From an uncultured Clostridia bacterium (GTDB lineage: Bacteria; Bacillota; Clostridia; UBA1381): DNA of 64,000 nucleotides. Below are positions 33,164 to 42,202 of this stretch, one piece after another. Where the stretch lies: assembly GCA_947624485.1 (NCBI GenBank), contig CANQKM010000005.1, forward strand, positions 1 to 64,000, written 5' to 3'. Below the pieces are notes generated by a model that did no database searches, was not told the DNA's origin, and saw nothing but the letters and a program-made list of their open reading frames with translations. Every line of letters begins with the position of its first letter. Within the stretch, counting starts at the first letter, position 1. The translations under genes and the position numbers were made by a program.

Positions 33164-35249
33164 TCTTTTTGCTTACCCTGCGCTCGTATTTGCAGTCCTC
33201 GTTTATGCAGAAGATTTTACCGTTCCTGCCCTGCTTTTTGAGCAGCAGTCCTCCGCACTGCGGACACTTTTCCTTAAGCGGCATATCCCACGCCATAAAG
33301 TCGCACTTCGGGAGCTTTTCGCACGCGTAGTACGTCTTGCCCTTGCGCGAATGTCTGACGAGTATCTCGCCGCCGCACTTCGGACACTCAACGCCCGTAC
33401 CCTCGCGTATAGCCTTTGTGTTGCGGCATTCGGGGTAGCCGGGACACGCGAGAAATTTACCGAATTTCGACAGCTTGTAAACCATGTTTCTGCCGCACTT
33501 GTCGCATATCACATCGCTTACCTCGTCCTTTATCTTTATCTTCTCGATGCTTGACTGCGCCTTGTCGAGATTGTCCTTAAACGGCGGGTAGAAGTCCTCT
33601 ATGACGCGCTTCCACTTTTCCTTGCCTTCCTCGACCTCGTCGAGCTTTTCCTCCATACCGGCGGTGAACTCAACGTCCACTATATCCTTGAAGTTGTTTT
33701 TCATTATTTCAGCCGTCACAAATCCAAGCTCCGTCGGCACAAGCTGACGCTTGCTGCGCGTCACGTAGCCGCGCGAAACGATCGTCGCTATCGTCGGCGC
33801 GTACGTTGACGGTCTGCCTATGCCGTTTTCCTCAAGCTCGCGCACGAGCGTAGCGTCGGTGTAACGCGGGGGCGGCTGTGTGAAATGCTGCTTTTCGTCA
33901 AGATTTTTCAGGGTAAGCTTTTGACCTTTTTCGAGCGGCGGCAGCATTTTATCCTTTTTACCGCTGTCCGTCGCTTCAACGTACACCTTCGTGTATCCCT
34001 CGAACGCTATCTTCGAGCCGCTCGCCTTAAACGTGTGACCTTCCGCGTCGATCGTCACCTGCGCGGTGTCATATACCGCGTCAGCCATCTGACTTGCCGC
34101 GAACCGTTCCCATATGAGCTTATACAGGCGGTACTGGTCGTTTGTGAGCTTATCCTTTATGTCTATCGGTTTTATGTTTATCGAGGTCGGTCTTATCGCC
34201 TCGTGCGCATCCTGCGCGCTTTTTTTCGTCTTATATTGGCGCGGCTGCACGTATTCCTTTCCGTACGCTTCGGTAAGGTACGCCGCGGCTTCTCTCTGCG
34301 CGTCGTCGGCGATACGCAGGGAGTCGGTTCTCATGTACGTTATAAGACCGAGCGTGCCTATAGTGCCGCCCAAATTTACGCCCTCGTACAGCGTCTGTGC
34401 CACCTGCATCGTTTTTACCGACTGGAAATTAAATTTATTTGACGCCTCCTGCTGGAGCGTACTTGTCGTGAACGGCGGCTGCGGCTTGCGCTTTTGCTTG
34501 CCGTTCTTTACGCTTTCGACCGTGAACACGGCGTTTTTAATCTTTGCCGCGACGGCTGCCGACTGCTCCGCGTTTTCAAGCTTTGTCTCCTTGCCGTTTT
34601 CACCGTAATACTTCGCGGTAAAGCTCTTTTTCGACTTCGGATCCGTAAGCTCCGCCTCAATAGTCCAGCACTCCTGCGGCACGAAATTCTCTATTTCCTC
34701 CTCGCGGTCGCATATGAGCCGTGTCGCCACCGACTGCACGCGTCCGGCGCTAAGTCCGCGCTTTACCTTTTCCCACAGTATCGGGCTTATGGTGTAGCCT
34801 ACTATTCTGTCAAGCACGCGCCGCGCCTGCTGCGCGTCAACCAAATCCATATCAATGGGCCGCGGCTCTTTTATCGCCGACTTTACAGCAGTTTTCGTAA
34901 TCTCGTTGAACGTCACGCGGCACGGCGACGACGGATCTATGCCGAGCGCGCCCGCCAGATGCCAGCTTATCGCCTCACCCTCGCGGTCGGGATCCGTTGC
35001 GAGATACACAATGTCGGACTTCTTCGCTTCCTTTTTAAGCTGCGCCAGAAGCGTTCCCTTACCGCGTATCGTTATATATTTCGGCTCGAAATCATGTTCG
35101 AGATCAACGCCCATATTACTCTTCGGGAGGTCTATGATATGTCCCATAGACGCGAGAACGGTGTAGTCCTTTCCGAGATATTTTTTTATCGTCCCGGCCT
35201 TAGCCGGCGACTCCACTATCAGAAGCTTTTTCTTTGCAGCCATTTTCAT
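33153..35249 (-). CDS. topA: DNA topoisomerase I
   Basis: A 698-residue type IA topoisomerase that relaxes negative supercoils. TOPRIM domain at the N-terminus ('[16 protein letters not shown]', TDPDREGE 85-92), catalytic Tyr305 in [10 protein letters not shown], then three C-terminal four-Cys zinc ribbons (CDKCGR..., CPKCGGE..., CPQCGGL...), each followed by a second Cys pair, the last as CINEDC. Length normal. ATG 35249 and ATG 35243 are both possible; the second is better spaced from AAGGA. It is flanked by trmFO and dprA in the usual order. Confidence 0.96.
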   Translation of the reverse strand: MKMAAKKKLLIVESPAKAGTIKKYLGKDYTVLASMGHIIDLPKSNMGVDLEHDFEPKYITIRGKGTLLAQLKKEAKKSDIVYLATDPDREGEAISWHLAGALGIDPSSPCRVTFNEITKTAVKSAIKEPRPIDMDLVDAQQARRVLDRIVGYTISPILWEKVKRGLSAGRVQSVATRLICDREEEIENFVPQECWTIEAELTDPKSKKSFTAKYYGENGKETKLENAEQSAAVAAKIKNAVFTVESVKNGKQKRKPQPPFTTSTLQQEASNKFNFQSVKTMQVAQTLYEGVNLGGTIGTLGLITYMRTDSLRIADDAQREAAAYLTEAYGKEYVQPRQYKTKKSAQDAHEAIRPTSINIKPIDIKDKLTNDQYRLYKLIWERFAASQMADAVYDTAQVTIDAEGHTFKASGSKIAFEGYTKVYVEATDSGKKDKMLPPLEKGQKLTLKNLDEKQHFTQPPPRYTDATLVRELEENGIGRPSTYAPTIATIVSRGYVTRSKRQLVPTELGFVTAEIMKNNFKDIVDVEFTAGMEEKLDEVEEGKEKWKRVIEDFYPPFKDNLDKAQSSIEKIKIKDEVSDVICDKCGRNMVYKLSKFGKFLACPGYPECRNTKAIREGTGVECPKCGGEILVRHSRKGKTYYACEKLPKCDFMAWDMPLKEKCPQCGGLLLKKQGRNGKIFCINEDCKYERRVSKKNEG

Positions 35250-35258
35250 TCCTTCTTC

Positions 35259-36440
35259 CTAATCGGTTTTGAGCTTGTACGCGCTTCCCGGCAGCTTTTT
35301 TACAACGCCTTCCATTTCGAGCATTATAAGCTGCGTGTTAAGCTCGCTTATCGGCATACCCGTCACGCGCGATATTTCGTCCGTCTGCATACTGCGCTCT
35401 AAGAGCAGCTCGGCTATCGTTCTTTCCGTGCCGGTGAGCGCCTTTATCTTTTCATTAATCTTGTCATCGGTGTCTTTCTTTGCCTTCGTCGGCTTGATCT
35501 CCGCAATCGGATTATGTTCGGAGCGATTCTTTTTCACATCATCACCGAGCGGTTTTTTAACCTCTATCTTCTTCGCGTAAGGATATTCGCAAAGTATGTC
35601 GTTCGGGTGGTTAACGAGCTTCGCGCCCTGCTGTATGAGCTTGTTTGTGCCGAGATATTTCACGTCGGAAATATTGCGAGGCACGGCGAACACGTCGCGT
35701 CCTTCCTCCATTGCGTAACGCGCCGTTATGAGCGCTCCGCTTTTGGGCGGCGCTTCCGTTACGAGCACGCCGCGTGACAGTCCGGCTATGATGCGGTTTC
35801 GTATCGGAAAATTTTTCGATATGGGCGGCGTACCGGGCGGAAACTCCGTCATAATGCAGCCTCTTTCCGCTACCGCCTTGTAAAGCTCCGCGTTTTCCGT
35901 TGGGTAAACCATGTCTATACCGCAGCCGATTACGCCGACCGCGACACCGCCTTCCTCAATCGTCGCCCACGCCCCGACCGCGTCGATACCGGCAGCCATG
36001 CCGCTTATCGTCACCGCTCCGGCTCTCGCGAGATTTGCGCACAGCCGCTCCGTAACAATTCTGCCGTACACGCTCATGTTTCGCGTGCCGACAACGCCTA
36101 TCGTGAGCACGTCGTCGAGCGACGGAACCATGCCTTTTATATACAGCACCGTCGGCGGCGTGTGAGTTTGTTTGAGAAGCTTGGGGTAATTCTCATCGTC
36201 AACGGCGATTATCTTGCCGCCGATACGCGCGACTTCCCCGCATATCTTCTCGGCTTTTGACAAATCCTTGTCGCACAAAAGCCGCTTTTCCTCGTCGGTG
36301 AGGTTTAAATTGTGAAACGTGCGCGACGCGTACACCTCGTCCACGCCGCCGAAAAATTCCGTCAGCTTCGCGATTTTACGGTTCGCGCCGTTAAATTTTG
36401 AGGTAAGCCACAGCCAATGCAGCACATGCTCCATTTCCAC
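35259..36440 (-). CDS. dprA: DNA-processing protein DprA
   Basis: A 393-residue protein that loads RecA on incoming single-stranded DNA. Rossmann-like domain with 'IGVVGTRNMSVYGRIVTERL', 'TISGMAAGIDAVGAWATIEEGGVAVGVIGCGIDMVYPTENAELY', 'FPIRNRIIAGLSRGVLVTEAPPKSGALITARYAMEEGRDVFAVP', followed by a Lys-rich linker and a C-terminal winged helix ('MQTDEISRVTGMPISELNTQLIMLEMEGVVKKLPGSAY'). GTG 36440 is 7 bp after GAGGTG, so it is preferred to TTG 36446 (touching that site) and ATG 36434 (13 bp). Confidence 0.93.
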   Translation of the reverse strand: MEMEHVLHWLWLTSKFNGANRKIAKLTEFFGGVDEVYASRTFHNLNLTDEEKRLLCDKDLSKAEKICGEVARIGGKIIAVDDENYPKLLKQTHTPPTVLYIKGMVPSLDDVLTIGVVGTRNMSVYGRIVTERLCANLARAGAVTISGMAAGIDAVGAWATIEEGGVAVGVIGCGIDMVYPTENAELYKAVAERGCIMTEFPPGTPPISKNFPIRNRIIAGLSRGVLVTEAPPKSGALITARYAMEEGRDVFAVPRNISDVKYLGTNKLIQQGAKLVNHPNDILCEYPYAKKIEVKKPLGDDVKKNRSEHNPIAEIKPTKAKKDTDDKINEKIKALTGTERTIAELLLERSMQTDEISRVTGMPISELNTQLIMLEMEGVVKKLPGSAYKLKTD

Positions 36441-36470
36441 AAACAATCACCTCACCCAAAATCATATGTT

Positions 36471-36499
36471 ACAATACTACAAAATTTCCGACTTGTCAA
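36471..36499 (-). promoter_or_regulatory. Promoter of dprA-topA-trmFO
   Basis: Minus-strand TTGACA (complement of 36494-36499), 17-bp spacer, TATTGT (complement of 36471-36476). The -35 box overlaps the stop region of the upstream methyltransferase gene. Confidence 0.7.
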
Positions 36500-37263
36500 G
36501 ACCTTTGCCGAAGAGCCTCGTACATAAGCACCGCGGCGGCGACTCCCGCGTTTAATGATTCGGCTTTGCCCATTATCGGTATTTTAACGCATCGGCAAAG
36601 CCTTAAAATCTCGCCGCTTATGCCGTTCGCCTCGTTTCCTACAACTATTATTGACGGCTTCGTAAAATCGGCCTCAGTGTACGGTATGCTGTCACCGTGC
36701 AGCGCGCCGCCGTAAAGCGTAAATCCCGCGCCGGCGTATTTTCCGAGCGTTTTTGCGTCAATATCCGTCATGACGTTCATATTAAAAAACGAACCCATAC
36801 TCGCGCGGACAGTTTTCGGACTGTACAAATCCGCGCAACCCTCCGACAGCAGCACGCCGCCCGCACCAGCCGCGTCGGCTGTGCGTATGACCGTGCCGAG
36901 GTTGCCGGGATCCTGCAGACGGTCGCAGTAAATGTAAAATTTTTCCTTATCCAATTCAAAAGCCATGCCGCTCATTTTTATTACGGCAAGTATACCCTGC
37001 GGCGTTTTCGTGTCGCAGAGCTTGTCAAATACGGCGTCGTCAACGCTGTATACGGGAATACCGTCGGGATAGTCGAATTTTTCGTTTTCCGTAAAGGATT
37101 TTGACGCGCAGACCGCCGTCACTTCCCTGTCCGACGACAGCGCGTCACGCACCGATTTCACGCCCTCGACGGTGTACTCCCTATGCTCCGCGCGCGATTT
37201 TTTCTGCGCGAGAGAGCGGATATATTTTATTTTCGCGTTCGATTGTGAGGTTATGTCCTGCAT
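36496..37263 (-). CDS. TrmH/SpoU-family RNA 2'-O-methyltransferase
   Basis: A 255-residue SPOUT methyltransferase with an N-terminal substrate-binding domain ('SQSNAKIKYIRSLAQKKSRAEHREYTVEGVKSVRDAL') and the knotted SAM domain: 'YCDRLQDPGNLGTVIRTADAAGAGGVLLS', 'IVVGNEANGISGEI', 'CVKIPIMGKAESLNAGVAAAVLMYEAL'. Members 2'-O-methylate a ribose in rRNA or tRNA (RlmB/TsnR-like). It is normally beside pheS or rpmI/rplT in Firmicutes; here it precedes dprA. The exact nucleotide is unknown. Confidence 0.92.
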   Translation of the reverse strand: MQDITSQSNAKIKYIRSLAQKKSRAEHREYTVEGVKSVRDALSSDREVTAVCASKSFTENEKFDYPDGIPVYSVDDAVFDKLCDTKTPQGILAVIKMSGMAFELDKEKFYIYCDRLQDPGNLGTVIRTADAAGAGGVLLSEGCADLYSPKTVRASMGSFFNMNVMTDIDAKTLGKYAGAGFTLYGGALHGDSIPYTEADFTKPSIIVVGNEANGISGEILRLCRCVKIPIMGKAESLNAGVAAAVLMYEALRQRS

Positions 37264-37396
37264 GTCGTCACCTTTATCATATTATTTTCTACCTATTATA
37301 TACCTGTTTTTTCGATTTGGCAAGTCAAATATTCCGTAACGTAAAATATGCGGCGGCATATTCTAAACATGAGAACTTAAAAGGAGATGATACGTT

Positions 37397-38185
37397 TTGA
37401 ATACGGATGTTATTTTCGCGCTGTCGCTGACGGTCATGGCCGGGCTTGCGACGGGCGTGGGAAGCATTATCGCGCTGTTCGCGAAAACAACCAACACAAA
37501 ATTTCTCGCCGCGTCGCTCGGCTTTTCGGCGGGAGTTATGATATACGTTTCGATGGTGGAAATATTCCAGAAGTCACGCACGTACCTTGCGGACGGGTTC
37601 GGCGGCAAGTGGGGCTACTGGCTCGCGGTAGCGGCGTTTTTCGGGGGTATACTGTTTATCGGGCTTATCGACTACTTTGTGCCGTCGGCGGAGGGCGACA
37701 TCGGCAACCTCACCGAAAAGGACAGCCGCAGCGTCGCCCTGAAGCGCATGGGCTTTATGACCGCGCTCGCAATCGGAATACATAATTTCCCCGAAGGTCT
37801 CGCCACCTTCACGTCAGCCCTAAAGGATCCGCACCTCGGAATAGCAATTTCGGTCGCCATAGCAATACACAATATACCCGAAGGCATTGCTACCTCCGTG
37901 CCGATTTACTATTCATCGGGCAGCCGGCGCAAGGCGTTTTGGGTGTCGTTTTTCTCGGGAGTTACCGAGCCGCTCGGCGCGATTATCGGGTATCTGCTGC
38001 TGCGACCGTTCTTTAACGACACGATTTTCGGCGTGCTGTTCGGCGCGATTGCGGGAATTATGATGTTTATATCGCTCGAGGAACTGCTCCCTATGGCGCG
38101 CGAGTACGAGAAAAGCAAAATCACTATCATAAGCGTCGTAATCGGTATGGCGGTTATCGCGCTCAGTTTGCTGCTGTTTCTGTAA
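37397..38185 (+). CDS. zupT: ZIP-family metal transporter ZupT
   Basis: A 262-residue ZIP transporter for zinc or other divalent metals, with eight membrane helices. Helices 4 and 5 carry HNFPEG and HNIPEG, the metal-path motifs, and 'ISLEELLPMAREYEKS' ends the ZupT-type domain. The start is TTG at 37397, placed 9-10 bp after AAGGAGATG; no ATG fits. A perfect terminator follows. It is single and divergent from the upstream methyltransferase gene. Zn2+ uptake is the likely direction from family knowledge. Confidence 0.93.
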   Translation: MNTDVIFALSLTVMAGLATGVGSIIALFAKTTNTKFLAASLGFSAGVMIYVSMVEIFQKSRTYLADGFGGKWGYWLAVAAFFGGILFIGLIDYFVPSAEGDIGNLTEKDSRSVALKRMGFMTALAIGIHNFPEGLATFTSALKDPHLGIAISVAIAIHNIPEGIATSVPIYYSSGSRRKAFWVSFFSGVTEPLGAIIGYLLLRPFFNDTIFGVLFGAIAGIMMFISLEELLPMAREYEKSKITIISVVIGMAVIALSLLLFL

Positions 38186-38191
38186 AACGAA

Positions 38192-38221
38192 ACGGAGAGG
38201 GGTATCCCTCTCCGTTTTTTT
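38192..38221 (+). terminator. Terminator of zupT
   Basis: ACGGAGAGGG-GTAT-CCCTCTCCGT, a perfect 10-bp stem, followed by TTTTTT. Confidence 0.93.
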
Positions 38222-38275
38222 TGTATTTTTCTCCGTAGTCCCCCCCTACTTTCTCTTGCATACACAAAAGCATTT

Positions 38276-38356
38276 TTATTTGGCACTCATATTAACTCCC
38301 CCATTAGGGGCTGTAATAAACACGGCATAATTTCTCACTGACTTCGTCTTTACCAT
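38276..38356 (-). CDS. Possible 26-residue peptide (uncertain)
   Basis: A short frame beginning MVKTKSVRNYAVF and ending GGVNMSAK, preceded by a strong AAAGGAGGT about 11 bp before ATG 38356. No family was recognised. The 684-bp stretch 38222-38905 otherwise holds only repeats and a gene remnant, and is AT-rich, so this could be a remnant or chance frame. A second open frame covers the same DNA in another phase with a hydrophobic segment (IIILITLIFGMAL), also unassigned. Confidence 0.25.
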   Translation of the reverse strand: MVKTKSVRNYAVFITAPNGGVNMSAK

Positions 38357-38563
38357 TCAGCAATATACCTCCTTTTAGTGCCATACCGAAAATTAAGGTT
38401 ATTAAAATTATAATTTCCGATTGAGAAAATAATGCATTACCACATTTTATCTGTAAAAATATGGACATCTTAATTAAACAAAGTGTCCTCGCGCACCCGG
38501 TCCTTGGCTCACTCACCTAGTGTATTATAAATAATACGCTGTTACAGAAAGACGAATCGGAAG

Positions 38564-38603
38564 TTTTAGTGTCCCCATTTGACTGTTGGATTTTAGTGTC
38601 CCC
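38564..38603. repeat. Two TTTTAGTGTCCCC repeat copies
   Basis: Exact copies at 38564-38576 and 38591-38603, 27 bp apart and in the same orientation, at the broken 3' end of the metallophosphoesterase remnant. Same 13-mer as around the RAYT-like gene 37 kb away. Confidence 0.85.
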
Positions 38604-38605
38604 AA

Positions 38606-38848
38606 AATCACAATGAGGCGCGAAAGCGGCAACACGTCTCTTATGTAATCTTTCATGCCCGGGAGAGATGAAACTCTATTATCAATATACCGCTTTATGA
38701 TAATTCCATTTTTGTTCGAGTGTGCAGTTCTGTAACGGCACACTGCCCGCAAAACAAAATAATAGAACATACAATCATTATTAGCCAGCCACATCATTGC
38801 ACGACAATAAGACGACACGTGCGTATCCGACATAACAGCAATTCTCAT
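38606..38848 (-). pseudogene. Remnant of a metallophosphoesterase gene
   Basis: It starts MRIAVMSDTH with a GAAAGG ribosome site; this is the classical N-terminus of YfcE/MJ0936-like phosphodiesterases (DxH metal ligands). After ten residues the similarity stops: no GD, GNHD or later His motifs follow, and the frame runs into the REP-like repeats. The real enzyme would be ~160-180 residues. Interpreted as a deleted and decayed gene. Confidence 0.5.
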
Positions 38849-38905
38849 ATTTACAAGCCTTTCTTGAATTTCCACACAAAATTCGTCTCCAAGTATTTAT
38901 CTATT

Positions 38906-39148
38906 CTATATATCCTGCGGATGTTTTTCGAGCCAATCTATAATATCAAGGCTTTCATACATCGGTTTGCCGTCTATGAACAGGCACGGTACTTGATCCA
39001 TACCGCCGACCTCTAAAAGACGCTTGTAATCTGCTTCATCCTTCATTATGTCGCGCATTTCAATATCCGTCCTGCCGCTTTTCTTGATGTAATCAAATAC
39101 TCTCACACAATACGGGCAGGTGTCAAATTTATATAATTCAAGTTTCAT
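38906..39148 (-). CDS. Glutaredoxin-like protein
   Basis: An 80-residue thioredoxin-fold protein with the dithiol active site CPYC (11-14: FDTCPYCVRV), the cis-Pro loop 'QVPCLFIDG' and 'MYESLDIIDWLEKH'. Glutaredoxins reduce disulfides or glutathione mixed disulfides; in glutathione-free Clostridia other thiols may be used. Its start lies inside the 3' end of the frameshifted gene upstream. Length normal. Confidence 0.9.
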   Translation of the reverse strand: MKLELYKFDTCPYCVRVFDYIKKSGRTDIEMRDIMKDEADYKRLLEVGGMDQVPCLFIDGKPMYESLDIIDWLEKHPQDI

Positions 39149-39376
39149 CCTTATTCACCAACTTTAAATCTCTTTCAATAATTTCCATTATTTCGTTCAG
39201 ACGCGCTTCACCTATACCCTTGACGCGCCTATGTCTTGTCTTAGCCGGTCGGCATCGACCTCAAGTTCAACACTCGCAGCGCCCATATTGTAAAACTCCT
39301 GAATGAGCGACTCCATTGCATTTCTGTCCATACGCTTGGTTTTACGGTATAAATCCCTATCAAGTAACTCTGCCAT
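39138..39376 (-). pseudogene. Small helix-hairpin-helix protein gene with a frameshift
   Basis: ATG 39376, after GGTGGGGGG, opens MAELLDRDLYRKTKRMDRNA... and reaches a stop at 39212. One frame away the sequence continues as RVKGIGEARLNEIMEIIERD and ends at 39138. 'KGIGEARLNEI' is a helix-hairpin-helix DNA-binding motif that would logically follow '...VELEVDADRLRQDIG'. A single base change in the stretch 39215-39235 would restore a ~78-residue protein. Either a genuine mutation or a sequencing error. Such small proteins occur in mobile elements, by impression only. Confidence 0.55.
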
Positions 39377-39486
39377 CGTTATATCCCCCCACCTTAATAA
39401 TTACATTAAATATATAATATCATAAATGACAGATATAATCAAGAAAAATACCCTGTAACCATTAAGGTTACAAGGTATTGTTTCTT

Positions 39487-39837
39487 TTACGCCGCCTTTG
39501 CGTATGCGGTGCGTCTCAGTCTTCTCAGCTTGTTGCCTGCTTCTATGTCAAGCATAGCATCGTCTATAACATATTCCAGCACATCGTGATAGTTATAGTC
39601 GCTGTCAAGCCACCTCTGATATACTGCCTTTAAGACATTGCCCTTATAGCGGGTGATATTTCTTATCTCATTTTCGCTAAACTCATGAGCGTTCATAAGA
39701 ATGTTATATATTTCCTCTACCGTGCATATCTCATAAGCTGCCGCATACACGCCTTCTGCGCCGGCGGTAAGCATATTTTCCTTAAATTCTTTACGGTCTT
39801 TTTTGATTTTCCCATATACTCTGTTTAATTTTTTCAT
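39487..39837 (-). CDS. Small hypothetical protein, DUF3848-like
   Basis: A 116-residue helical protein starting MKKLNRVYGKIKKDRKEFKE with GAAAGGAG upstream. The middle ('AAYEICTVEEIYNILMNAHEFSENEIRNITRYKGNVLKAVYQRWLD') resembles DUF3848 proteins of Clostridia mobile elements, which have a similar 'YEYTVREDI...LALE...L' pattern. The C-terminus is basic. Function unknown. It is followed by a 110-bp gap and preceded closely by another small gene. Confidence 0.55.
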   Translation of the reverse strand: MKKLNRVYGKIKKDRKEFKENMLTAGAEGVYAAAYEICTVEEIYNILMNAHEFSENEIRNITRYKGNVLKAVYQRWLDSDYNYHDVLEYVIDDAMLDIEAGNKLRRLRRTAYAKAA

Positions 39838-39857
39838 ATAGGCTCCTTTCCGCAGCG

Positions 39858-40091
39858 TCAAGCCGCCATTTTCATACGCTTTCCCATATTTACGCGAACC
39901 TTGTAATCGTCGCACAGCGAATGGAGATAATCAAATTCAGAGTCAACCTCGTCCAGCTTACGCTTTAAGATAACCTCGTACTCGTATCTCTTACGCTCCA
40001 GCGTTTCGACCTTATTAAGCCAGCGCGTCAGAATTACCTCGCTCTGATTGCCGTTCTTAATCAGCTTATTGCAGAATATTATCACGCACAA
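39858..40091 (-). CDS. Small hypothetical protein, coiled-coil
   Basis: A 77-residue frame just upstream of the DUF3848-like gene (20-bp gap). 'LNKVETLERKRYEYEVILKRKLDEVDSEFDYLHSL' predicts a coiled coil. Its first 26 bp overlap the hydrolase gene, so the true start may be later or the gene may be 5'-truncated. No family recognised. Confidence 0.4.
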   Translation of the reverse strand: MCVIIFCNKLIKNGNQSEVILTRWLNKVETLERKRYEYEVILKRKLDEVDSEFDYLHSLCDDYKVRVNMGKRMKMAA

Positions 40092-40815
40092 AATTCAGGA
40101 GCATTTGTGTCATGCGCTTATCCGCGTCGGCGGTGAAACCATGTCCCTCGCCGCAAAACAGCACGAACCGCGAATTTTGATACAGCTTGTCGGCTTTACT
40201 GCCGTATTCAAAAGGCACCACCTCGTCCTTGTCCCCGTGCATAATAAGCACACCGCCGCGATATTTACCGATATTTTCAAAAACGTCAAAGCTGTGCAGC
40301 GTCTTAAAGAACTCCTTTCCGAGCGGCACGCCCCACACATCGAATATTTCAGGAACAGAGTCCGCATCTGGAAAACGTCTGTTCCAGTCGTCAGCCACAC
40401 ACAGAGCCGGATAGAGCAGTATAAGTCCCCGTATATCCCGCGTCCGTTCATCAGCGGTAAGCGCGCTCACAAGTCCGCCCATGCTCGCGCCGAACAGAAA
40501 AATATTATCCGCGTCAGTGTGCTTTAACGATTTAACGAAATCAATAACCGCGCACAAATCCTCTTTTTCCGTAAAAACCGTCATTTCCTCGGTCTTTAAG
40601 CTGCTCCTTGAACGGAGTGAGCCGCCGCAAAAATCAAGCGTGACTGCGCCGACGCCGTTGTCCGCAAGATACTTCGCGTGACGCGTAAAATCATCACCGC
40701 AGCCGTTAAAGCCGTGGCTGAAAATAACAATAGGATACAATTCCTTATCCGGCGCGTATAGCCTTGCCGATATATTTCTTTTGTGATGTGAAACAGTAAA
40801 ATCCTTCGTAATCAT
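40066..40815 (-). CDS. Alpha/beta hydrolase (carboxylesterase-like)
   Basis: A 249-residue cytoplasmic alpha/beta hydrolase. The oxyanion-loop segment is FSHGFNGCGDDF, the nucleophile elbow is GASMGG (Ser), the Asp is in MHGDKDEVVPF and the His in GEGHGFTAD. The fold and size match feruloyl/acetyl-xylan-type esterases and acyl hydrolases (YtaP/EstD-like). Shine-Dalgarno GAGGATAA. It is next to glycosidase remnants and the GH78/GH63-like operon, so a role in removing acyl groups from plant glycans is plausible but unproven. Confidence 0.8.
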   Translation of the reverse strand: MITKDFTVSHHKRNISARLYAPDKELYPIVIFSHGFNGCGDDFTRHAKYLADNGVGAVTLDFCGGSLRSRSSLKTEEMTVFTEKEDLCAVIDFVKSLKHTDADNIFLFGASMGGLVSALTADERTRDIRGLILLYPALCVADDWNRRFPDADSVPEIFDVWGVPLGKEFFKTLHSFDVFENIGKYRGGVLIMHGDKDEVVPFEYGSKADKLYQNSRFVLFCGEGHGFTADADKRMTQMLLNFVRDNILQ

Positions 40816-40994
40816 CGGTTATCCTCCTCAAATATCCGCACAATCAAATCCCCGTTTTCCAAAACGACGCTGCCGTAAAGCGGCGCGGTTTCGAGGTGTT
40901 TTAACGCGGGACTGTCGGTTATGACGGTCGGGGTGGTGCGGAGTTCACCGCCGTTGTCCGTGCCGTTGTTTTCTATGAAGATTTTGCAGGTGTT
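40812..40994 (-). pseudogene. C-terminal remnant of an unidentified protein
   Basis: An open frame with protein-like codon use (…KIFIENNGTDNGGELRTTP… to …NGDLIVRIFEEDNR) ends in a TGA overlapping the hydrolase start. It has no start codon of its own and is in the same frame as the AraC fragment upstream, separated by one TGA. The parent family is not recognised. Confidence 0.4.
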
Positions 40995-41189
40995 TCATTC
41001 ATCGGCGTTCTCTCCTTTCACTACCTCGCTCGGCGTACTGCCTGTGAATTTTCTGAAATTTCGGTTGAAGCTGCAAAGGCTGTCATAGCCGCATTTTTCG
41101 GCTATTTCCTGTATCTGCATATGCTTTTCGCTCGTCAGCATATAGACCGCGCGGTTTATTCTGTAACGGTTGAGATATTCCGCGTACAC
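40995..41189 (-). pseudogene. AraC-family regulator, C-terminal fragment
   Basis: 64 residues containing the second half of an AraC DNA-binding domain: 'YLNRYRINRAVYMLTSEKHMQIQEIAEKCGYDSLCSFNRNFRKFTGSTPSEV'. The N-terminal sensory domain and the first helix-turn-helix are missing, and the upstream DNA is AT-rich and non-coding. A truncated relic, presumably of a sugar-responsive regulator like the intact one at 46153. Confidence 0.75.
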
Positions 41190-41264
41190 TCTGTTAGTTG
41201 TATTTATTTTTGATTTTAAGAATAGATAATCATAGAAGTTTTAACACATCTCAGCAATCGCCAA

Positions 41265-41698
41265 TCAATCGTTCACCTCTGCCCATAACAGCGCCATATA
41301 CTCGCGTGACGGCAAATCTATTTTCACCTTTTCCGTATACACGCCCTTATCCTCCGTTGTCATATTCCACGTGTCGATAACTTTGATTTTGTATTTTTTG
41401 CTTCCGAAATCGAACACTCTATAGCAAGGTCTGTGTTCGCCGAAATACTGCAGATTTACAGAACCGTTTTCATTTGCCGCGGTTGTATAGACGGTCGGGT
41501 GGAGCGCGGTGCATTCCGTCATTATTTTATGCAAAAAATGCAGCCGCTTGTGGCTTTCGCCGTATAACCTGCCACCGTGCGACCACCATATATCATCGTT
41601 CAGATAACATTCACTGTGCCCCGGATATGCGCCGAGTACAACCGTTTTCCACATACGCCGCGTCATTTCCTCGCCGGATATATTGCCCCAGCTCTGCT
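41265..41698 (-). pseudogene. Glycosidase tail (DUF5605/apiosidase-like), 5'-truncated
   Basis: The frame encodes '…QSWGNISGEEMTRRMWKTVVLGAYPGHSECYLNDDIWWSHGGRLYGESHKRLHFLHKIMTE…' in several parts, matching the end of DUF4038/DUF5605-type (GH140-like) enzymes, where a (beta/alpha)8 barrel precedes it. The barrel start is missing: the frame meets the stop codon of the GNAT gene at 41699. It is the remnant of a plant-polysaccharide hydrolase cut by a deletion that brought the GNAT gene next to it. Confidence 0.7.
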
Positions 41699-42160
41699 CT
41701 ATATTTCCAACTTCAATTTCATTCCCTCGTGACTGTTTTCAAATCCAAGCCTTTTATAAAACCTGTGTGCATCTTTTCTTACCTTATTGCTTGTCAACTG
41801 AACAATATTGCAACCCTTTTCCTTAGCGAGATCAATAGCATAATCCATAAGCCGCGTTCCGATACCCGCGTTACGTCTGTCTTCGGCTACACGGACGTTT
41901 TCTATCGTTGCGCGCATACTGCCCATATATGATAAATACTGCGTAAAAGTTATTTGAAGATTGCCTATTACATTTTCACCGTCACATACAACAAGCAAAA
42001 TACTGTTTTTATCGTTGCATATGTTATTGAACGCATCAATATAGCATCGCGGAAGCGGATCCTTGTATAATTCCCGCCCGCTGCCGAGGGTGTCGTCAGC
42101 CATTAGCTTTACTATTTGAGGTAAATCCTTTAATTCGGCTTCACGTATAATAATACTCAT
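41699..42160 (-). CDS. GNAT family N-acetyltransferase
   Basis: A 153-residue GNAT protein: 'IIIREAELKDLPQIVKLM' start, beta4 'IENVRVAEDRRNAGIGTRLMDYAIDLAKEKGCNIVQLTSN' with the acetyl-CoA loop RRNAGIG (R/QxxGxG/A), and 'AHRFYKRLGFE'. Length normal. Shine-Dalgarno AGGATT. Substrate unknown. Its end adjoins the glycosidase relic. Confidence 0.9.
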   Translation of the reverse strand: MSIIIREAELKDLPQIVKLMADDTLGSGRELYKDPLPRCYIDAFNNICNDKNSILLVVCDGENVIGNLQITFTQYLSYMGSMRATIENVRVAEDRRNAGIGTRLMDYAIDLAKEKGCNIVQLTSNKVRKDAHRFYKRLGFENSHEGMKLKLEI

Positions 42161-42202
42161 TTAAAATCCTCCAATTTATAGATTCCAATTTGCTTCTTGG
42201 AT

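Noticed and set aside
38525..38875. Full-length gene of 116 codons
   Set aside because: Only the first ten residues after ATG 38848 match a family; the C-terminus is made of repeat-encoded GTLK units. Annotated as a remnant.
40995..40997. TGA joining the AraC fragment and the next open frame as selenocysteine
   Set aside because: No SECIS-like hairpin or selenoprotein family match; both sides are truncated remnants.
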